From Pseudomonas sp. ML2-2023-3 (lineage in GTDB: Bacteria; Pseudomonadota; Gammaproteobacteria; Pseudomonadales; Pseudomonadaceae): a DNA stretch of 64,000 bases. The position numbers and the translations under genes were made by a program. Shown here piece by piece: positions 37,969-48,553 of the stretch. The DNA lies in NCBI RefSeq assembly GCF_037055275.1, contig NZ_CP146343.1:4524001-4588000 (forward strand). The letters are read 5' to 3'. The notes beneath the pieces are model-generated. The model did not search any database, had not been told where the DNA came from, and worked only from the letters and a program-made list of their open reading frames with translations. Every line of letters starts with the position of its first letter. Position 1 is the first letter of the stretch.

Positions 37969-40716
37969 TTAGTTGATTTGCCCGTGACAGTGCTTGTATT
38001 TCTTGCCCGAGCCGCAGTAGCAGAGTTCGTTGCGACCCAGCTTTGGCTCGTTACGAGCAGGCTCGGCAACCACGTCAGCCACATCGGCGCCTTCCAGCAC
38101 CTTGGCCAATGCGTCTGGCTGATCAAGGCCCGGCGCTTCGGCATGCTGGAACTGCAAACGCGAAGCCAGGTCTTCAGCTTCCTGACGCAGGCGTGCTTCT
38201 TCGGCTTCAGGGTCTTCGCGACGAACCTGTACATGTGACAAAACACGAATCGAATCGCGCTTGATCGAATCAAGCAGCTCGGAGAACAGGTTGAACGACT
38301 CCCGCTTGTACTCCTGCTTCGGGTTCTTCTGTGCATAACCGCGCAAGTGGATACCGTGACGCAGGTGATCCATGGTCGAAAGATGGTCTTTCCACAGGTC
38401 ATCCAGTACGCGCAGAACAATTTGTTTCTCGAACGTGCGCAGCGCTTCAGCACCGGCCTGATCTTCTTTTTCGCTGTAGGCAGCAATCAGCTCGTTCAGC
38501 AGCTTCTCGCGCAGGGTTTCTTCGTACAGGTGATCATCTTCGTCGAGCCATTGCTGGATCGGCAATTTCACGCCAAAGCCGCTTTCGATGGCAGCTTCCA
38601 GGCCTTTGACGTCCCACTGCTCCGGCAACGATTGCGGCGGAATGTGAGCGCTGATGGTGCTGTCGAGGACGTCCTTGCGGAAGTCTGCGATGGTTTCACC
38701 GATGTTGTCGGCTGCCAGCAACGTGTTACGCATGTGATAAATCACTTTACGCTGTTCGTTGTTGACGTCATCGAACTCCAGCAATTGCTTACGAATGTCG
38801 AAGTTGCGACCTTCAACCTTGCGCTGCGCCTTTTCGATCGCGTTGGTCACCATGCGGTGCTCAATCGCTTCGCCAGACTGCATGCCCAGGGCTTTCATGA
38901 AGTTCTTCACCCGATCAGAGGCAAAGATGCGCATCAGGCTGTCTTCAAGCGACAGGTAGAAACGACTGGAACCTGCGTCACCCTGACGACCGGCGCGACC
39001 ACGCAACTGGTTGTCGATACGGCGCGATTCGTGACGCTCGGAAGCGATCACATGCAGGCCACCCGACTCCAGCACTTGCTGGTGACGCTTTTGCCAATCG
39101 GCCTTGATCTGTGCGATCTGCTCAGGCGTCGGATCTTCCAGGGAGGCGACTTCCACTTCCCAGTTGCCGCCCAACAGGATGTCAGTACCACGACCCGCCA
39201 TGTTGGTAGCGATGGTCAGCGCACCCGGACGACCGGCCTGGGCAATGATCTCGGCTTCTTTTTCGTGGAACTTGGCGTTCAGAACCTTGTGCTCAATACC
39301 TTCCTTATTCAGAAGGTTGGACATGTGCTCGGAGGTTTCGATGGTCGCTGTACCCACCAGCACTGGACGGCCTTTGGCCATGCAGTCCTTGATGTCAGCC
39401 ACAATCGCCGCGTACTTCTCATCGGCGGTGAGGAACACCAGGTCGTTGAAGTCCTTGCGCGCCAGTGGCTTGTTCGGCGGGATAACCATCACCGACAGAC
39501 CATAGATCTGGTGGAATTCAAACGCTTCGGTGTCCGCAGTACCGGTCATGCCCGACAGCTTGTTGTACAGACGGAAGTAGTTCTGGAAGGTCGTCGTAGC
39601 CAGGGTCTGGCTCTCTGCCTGAATATTCAGGCCTTCCTTCGCTTCGATAGCCTGGTGCAGGCCTTCGGACAAACGACGACCCGGCATGGTACGGCCAGTG
39701 TGTTCGTCGACCAGCAATACCTGACCGTCTTCAACGATGTATTCAATGTTGCGATTGAACAGCTTGTGAGCACGCAGCGCGGCGTACACATGGGTCAACA
39801 GGCCCAGGTTGTGTGCCGAATACAGGCTCTCGCCTTCTGCGAGCAAGCCGATCTGGGTCAGCATGTCTTCAACAAACTGGTGACCGGCTTCGTTCAGTTC
39901 TACCTGGCGAGTCTTTTCATCAATGGTGAAATGACCTGCCTTGGTAACTTCACCTTCGACTTCCTCGACGTGCATCTCAAGGCGCGGGATCAGTTTGTTG
40001 ATTTCGGTGTACAGCTTGGAACTGTCTTCGGCCTGACCGGAGATGATCAGCGGAGTACGGGCTTCATCGATCAGGATGGAGTCGACTTCGTCGATCACGG
40101 CGAAATTAAGCTCGCGCTGGAATTTTTCTTCCATGCTGAAAGCCATGTTGTCGCGCAGGTAATCGAAGCCAAACTCGTTGTTGGTACCGTACGTGATGTC
40201 GGCGGCGTAGGCTTCACGCTTCTCTTGAGGCGGCTGGAACGGCGTTACAACACCGACTGTCAGGCCCAGGAATTCGTAAAGAGGACGCATCCAGTTGGCA
40301 TCGCGGCGAGCCAGATAGTCGTTCACGGTGATGACGTGAACGCCTTTACCCGACAGCGCGTTGAGGTAAACCCCAAGGGTCGCGACCAAGGTCTTGCCTT
40401 CACCAGTACGCATTTCAGCGATCTTGCCTTCGTGCAAGGTCATGCCGCCGATCAACTGAACGTCGAAGTGGCGCATGCCCATGACACGCTTGCCTGCCTC
40501 ACGGCATACCGCGAAAGCTTCCGGCAACAGTTGGTCGAGGGTCTCACCTTTGGCTATGCGGGCCTTGAACTCTTGGGTCTTGGCGCGCAATTGCTCATCG
40601 GTCAGGGCAACCATCTGCTCTTCGAAGGAATTGACGACCTGTACTGTCTTGAGCATGCGTTTAACTTCGCGCTCGTTCTTGCTTCCAAAAAGTTTCTTTA
40701 ACAAAGGCGCAAACAT
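37969..40716 (-). CDS. secA: Preprotein translocase ATPase SecA
   Basis: 915 residues, full length. SecA drives export through SecYEG. The N-terminus [20 protein letters not shown] and NBD1 Walker A region [14 protein letters not shown] are present, with [19 protein letters not shown] as Walker B and the preprotein cross-linking domain. NBD2 has [15 protein letters not shown]. The C-terminal zinc site [18 protein letters not shown] binds SecB and phospholipid. The ATG at 40716 is the family start; six extra codons upstream are possible but not supported. It is divergent from the DciA-like gene. Confidence 0.98.
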   Translation of the reverse strand: MFAPLLKKLFGSKNEREVKRMLKTVQVVNSFEEQMVALTDEQLRAKTQEFKARIAKGETLDQLLPEAFAVCREAGKRVMGMRHFDVQLIGGMTLHEGKIAEMRTGEGKTLVATLGVYLNALSGKGVHVITVNDYLARRDANWMRPLYEFLGLTVGVVTPFQPPQEKREAYAADITYGTNNEFGFDYLRDNMAFSMEEKFQRELNFAVIDEVDSILIDEARTPLIISGQAEDSSKLYTEINKLIPRLEMHVEEVEGEVTKAGHFTIDEKTRQVELNEAGHQFVEDMLTQIGLLAEGESLYSAHNLGLLTHVYAALRAHKLFNRNIEYIVEDGQVLLVDEHTGRTMPGRRLSEGLHQAIEAKEGLNIQAESQTLATTTFQNYFRLYNKLSGMTGTADTEAFEFHQIYGLSVMVIPPNKPLARKDFNDLVFLTADEKYAAIVADIKDCMAKGRPVLVGTATIETSEHMSNLLNKEGIEHKVLNAKFHEKEAEIIAQAGRPGALTIATNMAGRGTDILLGGNWEVEVASLEDPTPEQIAQIKADWQKRHQQVLESGGLHVIASERHESRRIDNQLRGRAGRQGDAGSSRFYLSLEDSLMRIFASDRVKNFMKALGMQSGEAIEHRMVTNAIEKAQRKVEGRNFDIRKQLLEFDDVNNEQRKVIYHMRNTLLAADNIGETIADFRKDVLDSTISAHIPPQSLPEQWDVKGLEAAIESGFGVKLPIQQWLDEDDHLYEETLREKLLNELIAAYSEKEDQAGAEALRTFEKQIVLRVLDDLWKDHLSTMDHLRHGIHLRGYAQKNPKQEYKRESFNLFSELLDSIKRDSIRVLSHVQVRREDPEAEEARLRQEAEDLASRLQFQHAEAPGLDQPDALAKVLEGADVADVVAEPARNEPKLGRNELCYCGSGKKYKHCHGQIN

Positions 40717-41024
40717 ATCGGCAGGATCTTCCACACATAGGGATGGAGGGCGGCCCCGAGAGTCGCCCGAGCAGCCCTGATGGCCGCATGCGAACGAGCA
40801 TTCTACCCGGAAACGGCGGTGAGGAAAGTGGCGTTATTCCACGATACTGGTACAGCGTTGTGAAGGGGCTTACATAAAATAAGGGCTTTTTGCTGAACTT
40901 CAAGGCATAAGAACAAGAAGTTACTCATTGATTTCATGAATAAATGTTCATGACCCTTGATCTGAGCGAGTGAAACCGGCGGTTTCTGCTAAGATTGCGG
41001 CTCTGCTTTCTCAGGTGTTTGAAC
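40717..41024. other. Divergent promoter region of secA and the DciA-like gene
   Basis: 308 bp with no coding signal. It likely carries promoters for both genes; the AT-rich part is at 40870-40960. No secM-like arrest peptide or riboswitch is recognised. Confidence 0.4.
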
Positions 41025-41480
41025 ATGGCATTTCGCCCACATCCAGCACGGGCACCCTCCGTTCTGCTCCGCGAGGCCAAGCCCCTAAAAGCCATTTTTG
41101 GTCATGCAAAGCGTCTGGCGCACCTGCAGCGCTTGCTTGAAAGCCAGCTCCAGCCAGCCGCACGCGAGCATTGCCACGTCGCTTCGTGGCGTGAAGGCAA
41201 CCTGTTGCTAATCGTGACTGACGGCCACTGGGCCACTCGCCTGCGCTATCAGCAAAAACGCCTGCTGCGCCAACTGCAGGCATTTGACGAGTTCGCCAGC
41301 CTGACCCGGATTCTCTTCAAAGTGCAGCCGCCCACAGTGCAGGCCAAGGTTGCGGGGCATACGCTGGATTTATCCGAGGATGCCGCCCAGACCATCCAGG
41401 CAACGGCCGACGGCATTACCGACCCGGCCTTGCGCGCCGCCCTTGAGCGCCTGGCGAGTCACGCACGACCTAAACCCTGA
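41025..41480 (+). CDS. dciA: DciA family (DUF721) protein
   Basis: 151 residues. The DUF721/DciA domain spans about 15-110: LREAKPLKAIFGHAKRLAHL, HCHVASWREGNLLLIVTDGH and WATRLRYQQKRLLRQLQ. DciA proteins act in replicative helicase loading in bacteria that lack DnaC. A full-length DciA in pseudomonads sits next to secA. The ATG at 41025 with an AGGTG site is chosen; a longer upstream frame lacks similarity. Confidence 0.88.
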   Translation: MAFRPHPARAPSVLLREAKPLKAIFGHAKRLAHLQRLLESQLQPAAREHCHVASWREGNLLLIVTDGHWATRLRYQQKRLLRQLQAFDEFASLTRILFKVQPPTVQAKVAGHTLDLSEDAAQTIQATADGITDPALRAALERLASHARPKP

Positions 41481-41495
41481 CCCGCTCCCACCGTT

Positions 41496-42980
41496 TCACT
41501 TGCGCTTGCTGCTGCCCAACAACGACCCCAGCAGCCCCCGAACCAACTGGCGCCCCATCTGGCTGGCCGCCTGGCGCGCCATCGACTGCAGCGCCTTGCC
41601 TGCGGTCGAGCCCAGAAAGTCTCCCGCCTGATCCAGAAACCCCGGCTCGTGCGGCGCAGCCTGTGTCTGCGTCTGGTCTTGCGGCGCCACGCCCTTGCGG
41701 GCCATGAGAATCTCGTACGCCGACTCCCGATCCACAGGCTTGTCGTATCGCCCCAGCAGCGCAGAACCGCGAATCAAGGCCTCGCGCTCGGCTTCAGTCA
41801 ACGGACCAATACGCGATTGCGGTGGCGCAATCAGTACGCGCTGGACCATGGCTGGCGTGCCTTTTTCTTCAAGCATGCCCACCAGCGCCTCCCCTGTACC
41901 CAGCTCTGTCAGTACCGCCAACGCATTAAACGCCGGATTCGGACGAAATCCGTCAGCCACGGCCTTCAGGGACTTCTGCTCCTTGGCCGTAAAGGCCCGC
42001 AGGCCATGCTGGATACGCAGCCCCAACTGCGCGAGCACCGTATCCGGCAAGTCCGCAGGCGATTGAGTGACAAAATACACCCCGACACCTTTGGAACGGA
42101 TCAGGCGTACGACTTGTTCCAAGCGATCCTGCAACGCTTTTGGCGTCCCGGCAAACAGCAGGTGCGCCTCGTCAAAAAACAGCGCCAGCAGGGGTTTGTC
42201 CGCGTCGCCGCGCTCGGGCAGTTGCTCGAAAAGCTCCGCCAACAGCCACAGCAGAAAGGTTGCGTACACCTTTGGCGCTTCATGAACCAAGCGACTGGCA
42301 TCAAGCAGATGAATCTGCCCGCGACCGTCACTGGCAGGCTGCAAAATATCTTCGAGTTGCAGTGCCGGCTCCCCGAACAGGGCTTCAGCACCCTGCTGTT
42401 CGAGGGTTGCCAGACGCCGCAACAGGGCCTGACTTGAGCCGGTGGTCATCAGGGCGGCGTCATCGCCCAATATTTGAGGGTTATCACGCAGATGATTGAG
42501 GAGCGCCTTCAGGTCTTTGAGGTCGAGCAACAACAACCCTTCACGATCCGCCACCTTGAAGGCTGCATAGAGCGCCGACTGCTGGCTATCGGTCAGCTCC
42601 AGCAGGCTGCCTAACAGCAACGGTCCCATTTCACTCAAGGTTGTACGCAACGGATGACCGGTCTTGCCCTGGATATCCCACAAGGTCACCGGATACGCCT
42701 TGGGCTGGTAATTGAGCCACGGCATTCCCGCAATCCGCTCCGCGATTTTCCCCTGGGGGTTGCCAGCCGCGCCCAAACCGCACAGATCGCCCTTGATGTC
42801 AGCGGCAAAGACTGCAACTCCGGCATCGCTGAACTGTTCGGCCAAACGTTGGAGAGTCACGGTTTTACCCGTCCCCGTGGCACCCGCCACCAGCCCGTGC
42901 CGGTTGGCAAGGCGCAAGGACTGAGCGATGGGCTGACCCGAAAGGTCGGCACCAAGTACTAGAGCAGAAGAGTCAGGCAT
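41496..42980 (-). CDS. HerA-like helicase C-terminal domain ATPase (DUF853)
   Basis: 494 residues. Walker A GATGTGKT at 33-40, Walker B-like LLALFFDEAHLLFAGTPK, and QSRIGPLTEAEREALIRGS identify the DUF853/HerA-FtsK superfamily. The C-terminal 60 residues include a Gln/Ala-rich linker and a basic tail (GSLLGSSKRK). Members are cytoplasmic hexameric ATPases of unclear function, sometimes linked to DNA processing. The ATG at 42980 has an AAAGGTGG site, favouring it over a longer frame. Single gene between dciA and the chemoreceptor. Confidence 0.88.
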   Translation of the reverse strand: MPDSSALVLGADLSGQPIAQSLRLANRHGLVAGATGTGKTVTLQRLAEQFSDAGVAVFAADIKGDLCGLGAAGNPQGKIAERIAGMPWLNYQPKAYPVTLWDIQGKTGHPLRTTLSEMGPLLLGSLLELTDSQQSALYAAFKVADREGLLLLDLKDLKALLNHLRDNPQILGDDAALMTTGSSQALLRRLATLEQQGAEALFGEPALQLEDILQPASDGRGQIHLLDASRLVHEAPKVYATFLLWLLAELFEQLPERGDADKPLLALFFDEAHLLFAGTPKALQDRLEQVVRLIRSKGVGVYFVTQSPADLPDTVLAQLGLRIQHGLRAFTAKEQKSLKAVADGFRPNPAFNALAVLTELGTGEALVGMLEEKGTPAMVQRVLIAPPQSRIGPLTEAEREALIRGSALLGRYDKPVDRESAYEILMARKGVAPQDQTQTQAAPHEPGFLDQAGDFLGSTAGKALQSMARQAASQMGRQLVRGLLGSLLGSSKRK

Positions 42981-43175
42981 TTTGCCACCTTTGATTAATC
43001 TTTCGCGATCGCGGGTCGATACACCTTGAATGCTAGACCAGAAAAAACCGGATTTAGCGTCGTAAAGCGCCTTGATGAACACTCAACCTGCCCGGTTAAG
43101 GCGGTGATGTGTAGCACGCGCGTTTTACCAGAGTGTATGCCTCACACTTTTAGACCTTAGCGGACCCTTCAAGCC

Positions 43176-45065
43176 ATGAATAAAAACCTGCGTTTCAGCC
43201 ATAAAATCCTGCTTGCCGCGTCCCTGATCGTAATAGCCGCCTTTTCGCTATTTACGCTGTACAACGACTACTTGCAACGCAATGCCATCCGCCACAACCT
43301 GGACAGCTACCTGCACGAAATGGGCAGCGTCACGGCCAACAATATACAGACATGGCTGGGAGGCCGGATTCTGCTGGCGCAAAACCTCGCCGAATCCATC
43401 GCCCTCACTCCAGAGCCCGCCCAGGTGGCGAACCTGCTGGAGCAAAAAACCCTGAGCAGTACGTTTATGGCCGTTTATTTTGGTGACAGCCAGGGCGGCT
43501 TTACCATTCGCCCTGACAGCAAAATGCCTGACGGCTACGACCCGCGTACCCGCCCCTGGTACAAGGATGCGCTGAACAGCGCCTCCTCAAGCCTGACTGA
43601 ACCCTATATAGATGCAGCCACCGGCCAGATGGTTATTTCCATCGGTGCCCCGGTTAGAGAATCCGGGCAAACCCTGGGCGTCGTCGGCGCCGACCTGACG
43701 CTGCAAACCATTACCGACAGCATCAATGCCCTGAACTTCAATGGCATGGGCTACGCCTTTCTGATCAGTGCCGACGGCAAGATCCTGGTCCACCCGGACA
43801 AAACCCTGGTGACGAAAAACCTGAAGGATGTCTATCCCCAGGACACGCCTTCGATCAACGCCGGGTTCAGCGAGATCCAGGTCGACGGCAAAACCCGTAT
43901 CGTGACCTTTGCGCCGGTCAAAGGCCTGGGTTCGGTCAACTGGTACATCGGCCTGTCAGTTGACAAGGAACAAGCGTTCGCAGCGCTCAGCGAGTTCCGC
44001 ACGTCGGCCATCATTGCCACCGTGATTGCAGTGGTTTCGATCATTGCCCTCCTCGGCCTGCTGATCCGCCTGCTGATGCAGCCACTGCACGTCATGACCC
44101 GTGCCATGCAGAACATTGCCGAAGGTGAAGGCGACCTGACGCGCCGCCTGGTGGTTGAGTCCCAGGATGAGTTCGGCATGCTGGGCAGTGCGTTCAACCG
44201 TTTTGTCGAACGCATTCACTCGTCGATCAGCGAAGTGGCCTCGGCGACTGAACAGGTCAACGAAGTGGCCCTGCGAGTCGTCAGCGCATCCAACTCATCG
44301 ATGCTCAACTCGGACGAGCAAGCAAGTCGCACCAACAGCGTTGCAGCTGCGATCAACGAATTGGGTGCCGCCGCGCAAGAGATCGCGCGCAATGCGGCCC
44401 AGGCATCACACCAGGCCAGCGATGCACGCGGCCTGGCCGAAGAAGGCCAGCAAGTGGTGGAACGCAGCATCAACTCGATGCAGAAACTGTCGCAAATGCT
44501 CGGCACATCCAGCGGTCATATCGAGTCGTTGAACGACAAGACCGTGAACATCGGACAGATCCTTGAAGTGATCACCAGCATTTCTCAGCAAACCAACCTG
44601 CTGGCGCTTAACGCTGCCATTGAAGCGGCTCGTGCTGGCGAGGCCGGGCGCGGTTTTGCCGTGGTGGCCGATGAAGTTCGCAACCTGGCACACCGTACTC
44701 AGGAGTCGGCGCAGCAAGTACAAAAGATGATCGAGGAGTTGCAGGTCAGCGCCCGCGGTTCAGTGAGCACCATGGAAGAAAGTCAGCGTCACAGCCAGGA
44801 CAGCGTAGAAATCGCCAACCGCGCAGGCGAGCGCCTGATCAGCGTGACCGAACGCATTGGCGAGATCGACGGGATGAACCAGTCCGTCGCCACGGCAACC
44901 GAAGAGCAAACCTCGGTGGTCGAGTCGATCAACATGGACATTACCGAAATCAATACGCTCAACCAGGAAGGGGTTGAAAACCTTCAGTCAACGCTTCGGG
45001 CCTGTTCCGACCTTGAACAGCAGGCTGCCCGCTTGAAGCAACTGGTGGGTAGTTTCCGCATCTGA
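43176..45065 (+). CDS. Methyl-accepting chemotaxis protein with dCache_1 amino-acid-binding domain (PctA-like)
   Basis: 629 residues, the same length as P. aeruginosa PctA. TM1 is at about 10-30, a periplasmic double-Cache domain at about 32-275 and TM2 at about 278-300. A HAMP domain ([20 protein letters not shown]) and a signalling hairpin tip follow ([40 protein letters not shown]). The dCache ligand motif for alpha-amino acids is present: Y121, R126, W128, Y129, Y144, D146 and D173 (RTRPWY; YID; GAD). It probably senses amino acids and signals to CheA. The ending lacks a CheR/CheB-tethering pentapeptide. It lies near purU and mvaT, as pctA and pctB do in P. aeruginosa. Confidence 0.9.
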   Translation: MNKNLRFSHKILLAASLIVIAAFSLFTLYNDYLQRNAIRHNLDSYLHEMGSVTANNIQTWLGGRILLAQNLAESIALTPEPAQVANLLEQKTLSSTFMAVYFGDSQGGFTIRPDSKMPDGYDPRTRPWYKDALNSASSSLTEPYIDAATGQMVISIGAPVRESGQTLGVVGADLTLQTITDSINALNFNGMGYAFLISADGKILVHPDKTLVTKNLKDVYPQDTPSINAGFSEIQVDGKTRIVTFAPVKGLGSVNWYIGLSVDKEQAFAALSEFRTSAIIATVIAVVSIIALLGLLIRLLMQPLHVMTRAMQNIAEGEGDLTRRLVVESQDEFGMLGSAFNRFVERIHSSISEVASATEQVNEVALRVVSASNSSMLNSDEQASRTNSVAAAINELGAAAQEIARNAAQASHQASDARGLAEEGQQVVERSINSMQKLSQMLGTSSGHIESLNDKTVNIGQILEVITSISQQTNLLALNAAIEAARAGEAGRGFAVVADEVRNLAHRTQESAQQVQKMIEELQVSARGSVSTMEESQRHSQDSVEIANRAGERLISVTERIGEIDGMNQSVATATEEQTSVVESINMDITEINTLNQEGVENLQSTLRACSDLEQQAARLKQLVGSFRI

Positions 45066-45248
45066 GTGACAGTCAGCCGCTTCAAGCCTGTCGCTTGAAG
45101 CTTGCTGCAACTGCTCCCAAAGCCTGGCGGCATCGGCAAAATCGGTGCCGTCCTCCGGGCTCAGCGCATCCGGATCATAACGACTCAAACAGCCTTCACC
45201 CACAGTGGCGGGTGCACGGGATGTAGCGTTGTCGAGTGGATCACTCAT
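44988..45248 (-). CDS. Small hypothetical protein overlapping the chemoreceptor 3' end
   Basis: 86 residues, not recognised. The start has a strong GGGGAGGTGAC ribosome site directly before the ATG at 45248. The first 48 residues are acidic ([20 protein letters not shown], then LWEQLQQ) and look like a genuine conserved short protein. The remaining tail is read antisense to the last 78 bp of the chemoreceptor gene through a repeat-like AAGCTTCAAGCG...GCTTGAAGC. An ancestral stop may have been lost. No signal peptide or domain is visible. Confidence 0.5.
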   Translation of the reverse strand: MSDPLDNATSRAPATVGEGCLSRYDPDALSPEDGTDFADAARLWEQLQQASSDRLEAADCHSDAETTHQLLQAGSLLFKVGTGPKR

Positions 45249-45336
45249 GTCACCTCCCCTGCACTGCTGCAAACCTTTGGGAGCTGGCTGCCTGCAATAC
45301 AGGCAACCCGGCCCATATGAAACACCGAGGCGATAC

Positions 45337-45362
45337 CATCGCGAGCAAGCCCGCTCCCGCAC
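45337..45362. repeat. Single REP element
   Basis: ATCGCGAGCAAGCCCGCTCC followed by CGCACG is one arm of the Pseudomonas GGGAGCGGGCTTGCTCGCGAT repeat. It lies between the purU stop and the small gene start. No partner arm is present within 100 bp, so it is a singlet. Confidence 0.85.
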
Positions 45363-45380
45363 GTGTTGTGCAGTGAATGC

Positions 45381-46229
45381 TTAGAACACAACCGTCTTGT
45401 TGCCATGAACCAGCACGCGGTCTTCAAGGTGATAACGCAGGCCACGGGCCAGCACCATCTTCTCGACGTCACGACCGAAACGAACCATGTCTTCAATACT
45501 GTCGCTGTGGCTGACGCGCACCACGTCCTGCTCGATGATGGGGCCGGCGTCCAGTTCTTCAGTCACGTAATGGCACGTTGCGCCGATCAGTTTCACGCCA
45601 CGCATTGATGCCTGGTGATAAGGCTTGGCGCCTACAAACGATGGCAGGAAGCTGTGGTGAATGTTGATGACCTGGCCTGCATATTCACGGCACAGATCAG
45701 GTGGCAGGATTTGCATGTAGCGCGCCAGCACCACCACTTCAGCATCATGATGCTTGACCAGACGCGAGACCTCGGCAAATGCCGGCTCTTTGTTCTTCGG
45801 GTCAACCGGGACGTGATAGAACGGGATGCCATGCCACTCGACCATGCTGCGCAAGTCATCGTGGTTGGAAATCACGCACGAAATATCGCAGTCCAGTTCA
45901 TCGCTATGCCAGCGGTGCAGCAGATCTGCCAAACAGTGGGATTCGCGGCTCGCCATCAACACCACGCGTTTTTTCTGCGCCGTATCGGTAATACGCCACT
46001 CCATCGAGAACTCTTCGGCGATCGGGGCAAATGCCTCACGAAATGCCTCGAGACCGAAAGGCAGGGAATCGGCACGAATCTCGTGACGCATAAAGAACCA
46101 ACCGCTCTGGTCGTCCGAGTGATGGCTCGCTTCAGTGATCCAGCCATTGTGGGAGGCAAGGAAATTGCTGACCTTGGCGACAATGCCGACGCCGTCGGGG
46201 CACGCAATCACCAACCGAAAAGTGCGCAT
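45381..46229 (-). CDS. purU: Formyltetrahydrofolate deformylase
   Basis: 282 residues. PurU hydrolyses 10-formyl-THF to formate and THF and so balances one-carbon pools. An N-terminal ACT domain (about 1-80, MRTFRLVIACPDGVGIVAKV) is followed by a formyltransferase domain with ISCVISNHDDLRSMVEWHGI, VVLARYMQILPPDLC and the catalytic NIHHSFLPSFVGAKPYHQA region, ending in GATCHYVTEELDAGPIIEQD. Length and order match the family. Divergent from mvaT. Confidence 0.97.
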   Translation of the reverse strand: MRTFRLVIACPDGVGIVAKVSNFLASHNGWITEASHHSDDQSGWFFMRHEIRADSLPFGLEAFREAFAPIAEEFSMEWRITDTAQKKRVVLMASRESHCLADLLHRWHSDELDCDISCVISNHDDLRSMVEWHGIPFYHVPVDPKNKEPAFAEVSRLVKHHDAEVVVLARYMQILPPDLCREYAGQVINIHHSFLPSFVGAKPYHQASMRGVKLIGATCHYVTEELDAGPIIEQDVVRVSHSDSIEDMVRFGRDVEKMVLARGLRYHLEDRVLVHGNKTVVF

Positions 46230-46580
46230 GAGGGAAAAACTCCAAAAACTTTACTAAGGCCGCCATTCTAGCGAGTGCGCGGCAAAACTACAGTATTCGT
46301 TACGCCCTGCTGCCTGCGCCACGGCGTCGCGCTGCCTGTTCCACACGCCAGCACCGACGTGGCCTGCACTGTAATTGGCGTGTAACTGGCAGGCCTTATT
46401 AATCACCGTTATTAAGGCTGCTGTACCGCTCATTATTTAATGAGCGCGCATATAGAGACGGTGAAGTTAATGAATAAAATTTTAAATTAATCACCTGTTA
46501 CAGGTTTACTTGCAGTTACTGTCTGACTACTATTGCGCCACTGTCTCCCTGTTACCCCTTTTCAACATAAGGTTATCCTC
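46230..46580. other. AT-rich divergent region upstream of mvaT
   Basis: 351 bp. The part nearest mvaT (46400-46500) is strongly AT-rich, with ATTATTTAATGAGC and AATAAAATTTTAAATTAATC. This suits autoregulation, because MvaT binds AT-rich DNA. An AAGG ribosome site precedes the mvaT ATG. No gene is seen. Confidence 0.5.
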
Positions 46581-46958
46581 ATGTCCTTGATCAACGAATA
46601 CCGTGCAACAGAAGAAGCTATCAAAGAACTGCAAGCTCGCCTGAAGAACCTGTCCGAAGACGACAAACTTCAAACCGAGCTGGAATTTGAAGGCAAACTG
46701 CGCACGCTGATGGGCGAATACCAGAAATCGCTACGCGATATCATCGCGCTTCTGGACCCAGAGTCCAAAGTAAGCAAAGCACCACGCGGTGTTGTTAAAA
46801 CCACCGGCACCAAACGTGCCCGCAAGGTTAAACAATACAAAAACCCGCACAACGGTGAAGTGATTGAAACCAAAGGCGGCAACCACAAAACTCTGAAAGA
46901 GTGGAAAGCCAAGTGGGGCAGCGACGAGGTTGAAGGTTGGGCTACTTTGCTCGACTAA
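46581..46958 (+). CDS. mvaT: H-NS-like xenogeneic silencer MvaT
   Basis: 125 residues. The N-terminal oligomerisation helix SLINEYRATEEAIKELQARL is characteristic. The C-terminal DNA-binding part (KVKQYKNPHNGEVIETKGGN, KTLKEWKAKWG) carries the arginine/lysine network and GGN loop used to grip AT-rich minor grooves. MvaT silences horizontally acquired genes in Pseudomonas, and the AT-rich acyltransferase locus in this window would be a plausible target. The ATG at 46581 follows AAGG; a longer frame upstream is non-homologous. Confidence 0.97.
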   Translation: MSLINEYRATEEAIKELQARLKNLSEDDKLQTELEFEGKLRTLMGEYQKSLRDIIALLDPESKVSKAPRGVVKTTGTKRARKVKQYKNPHNGEVIETKGGNHKTLKEWKAKWGSDEVEGWATLLD

Positions 46959-46993
46959 GTGACACCCCGCGCGCACACTTTTTGCGCCGCTAA

Positions 46994-47024
46994 TAAAAAA
47001 CGCCAGCTTGCTGGCGTTTTTTAT
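46994..47024. terminator. Bidirectional terminator between mvaT and sbcB
   Basis: AAAAAACGCCAG (46995-47006) and CTGGCGTTTTTT (47011-47022) form a 12-bp stem around CTTG, with A and T tracts on either side. It serves both convergent genes. Confidence 0.95.
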
Positions 47025-47034
47025 TGCCTGTTTT

Positions 47035-48486
47035 TTAATCCGTACTCTCCGTGCACGCATCCAGCCCAACGCGACGGCTCAACTCCCGTGCATAACGCTG
47101 CCATTCGCCCAGCAGCTTTAGCTGGGCCGCCGTGGCGCTGCGGGACAGCTCGTCCGCTGCCTGCATGAAGTTATCCAGGGTCATGGGGGCTCCCATGGCA
47201 GGATCAGTCAAACGTTGTTGGCAGAACAGATGCCAGCGTTCAACTTCTTCAGCACTCAAGGTATGAGGAAAGTTTCGGGCCCGGTAGCGGAATAATAATT
47301 CGGGTAACCGTTCATCATCAAAAGCCCATGTATCGTTGGCCAACTGCTCCGGGTCACTGAGTCTGACTTGCTCACACAAGCGACGATCGCGATCACCGAA
47401 AAAGCCGTCATACAATTGCTGCTCCGGATCTTCACTGGGGGCAAAGTCTTCGCGGGTATAAATGGCCGACAACTTATCCTTCCAAACTTCCTGTGCCTCG
47501 CTCAGGCGAGCGGCTCGTGCTTGATAGAGCGGCATATCCAATTGCAAGCGCTCTTGATCCTGTGCACGCACTACATTCAAGGGCGCCACCACCGGACAAC
47601 GATTAATCTGAATCAGCTTTAGCGGAACCGGCAATTGACCTTCGGGCAAATCTTCACGACGGGTGTAAAGCATTGTGCGCAAAGTGTCGGCATCCATGTC
47701 CAGTAATGGCTGAGGATCAAAGTGCAGATCGCACACAATCAGCGCATTGCGATTCTTCGGATGCCAGGCCAGCGGCAATACCACGCCCACATAATGTCTG
47801 GCCGCAGAAAAGCGTCCCGAAATATGCACCATCGGTTGCAACAGACGAACTTGATCAAGCACGCGCTGCTTACTGCGCAACTGGAATAACCAGTCATATA
47901 ACTTGGGTTGTTTGTCACGGATCAGCCGGGCCAGTGCGATGGTTGCCCTCACATCGGACAACGCATCGTGGGCCTGACCATGATCAATCCCGTTGGCGGC
48001 CGTCAAACGCTCCAGCTTGAGCGTCACCCGCCCGTCTTCCTGAGGCCAGACGATCCCTTCAGGGCGCAGGGCGTAGGCTGTACGCACGACATCGATCAAG
48101 TCCCAGCGACTGTTGCCGCCCTGCCATTCACGGGCATAAGGATCGAAAAAGTTTCGATACAGACTGTAGCGCGTTACCTCGTCATCAAAGCGCAGCGAGT
48201 TGTAGCCCGCGCCACAGGTACCGGGTTGCGCCAGCTGGGCATGCGTGCGGGTCATGAACTCCGCCTCGCCCAAGCCTTTGTCTTCAAGGCGGCTAGGGGT
48301 GATGCCCGTGATCAGGCAGGCCATCGGATGAGGAAGAATGTCGTCGCTGGGCTGGCAGTAGAGATTGACCGGCTGATCAATCTCGTTGAGTTCCAGGTCG
48401 GTGCGGATACCGGCCACTTGCACGGCTCGATCGCAGCGCGGATTAATGCCGGTCGTTTCGTAGTCGTACCAAAAAATAGAGGTCAC
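47035..48486 (-). CDS. sbcB: Exodeoxyribonuclease I
   Basis: 483 residues. SbcB degrades single-stranded DNA 3' to 5' in mismatch repair and recombination. The DEDD exonuclease motifs are visible: SIFWYDYETTGINPRCDRAV with the first Asp and Glu, and QAHDALSDVRATIALARLI with the last His-Asp pair. An SH3-like and C-terminal helical extension follow, giving the usual length. A GTG start at 48486 preceded by AGGAA is preferred (protein begins MTSIFWYDYET); an ATG nine codons earlier is possible. Confidence 0.95.
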   Translation of the reverse strand: MTSIFWYDYETTGINPRCDRAVQVAGIRTDLELNEIDQPVNLYCQPSDDILPHPMACLITGITPSRLEDKGLGEAEFMTRTHAQLAQPGTCGAGYNSLRFDDEVTRYSLYRNFFDPYAREWQGGNSRWDLIDVVRTAYALRPEGIVWPQEDGRVTLKLERLTAANGIDHGQAHDALSDVRATIALARLIRDKQPKLYDWLFQLRSKQRVLDQVRLLQPMVHISGRFSAARHYVGVVLPLAWHPKNRNALIVCDLHFDPQPLLDMDADTLRTMLYTRREDLPEGQLPVPLKLIQINRCPVVAPLNVVRAQDQERLQLDMPLYQARAARLSEAQEVWKDKLSAIYTREDFAPSEDPEQQLYDGFFGDRDRRLCEQVRLSDPEQLANDTWAFDDERLPELLFRYRARNFPHTLSAEEVERWHLFCQQRLTDPAMGAPMTLDNFMQAADELSRSATAAQLKLLGEWQRYARELSRRVGLDACTESTD

Positions 48487-48553
48487 GGGGTGTTCCTGAG
48501 CAGTAGACCTCAACAGTCTAGGCGCTCAAACCCGGGCAAGACCAGCCTTGGAG

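Noticed and set aside
38347..40701. Very long open frame (784 codons) on the plus strand
   Set aside because: It lies entirely antisense to secA, whose conserved motifs are unambiguous. Long antisense frames are common in GC-rich Pseudomonas genes.
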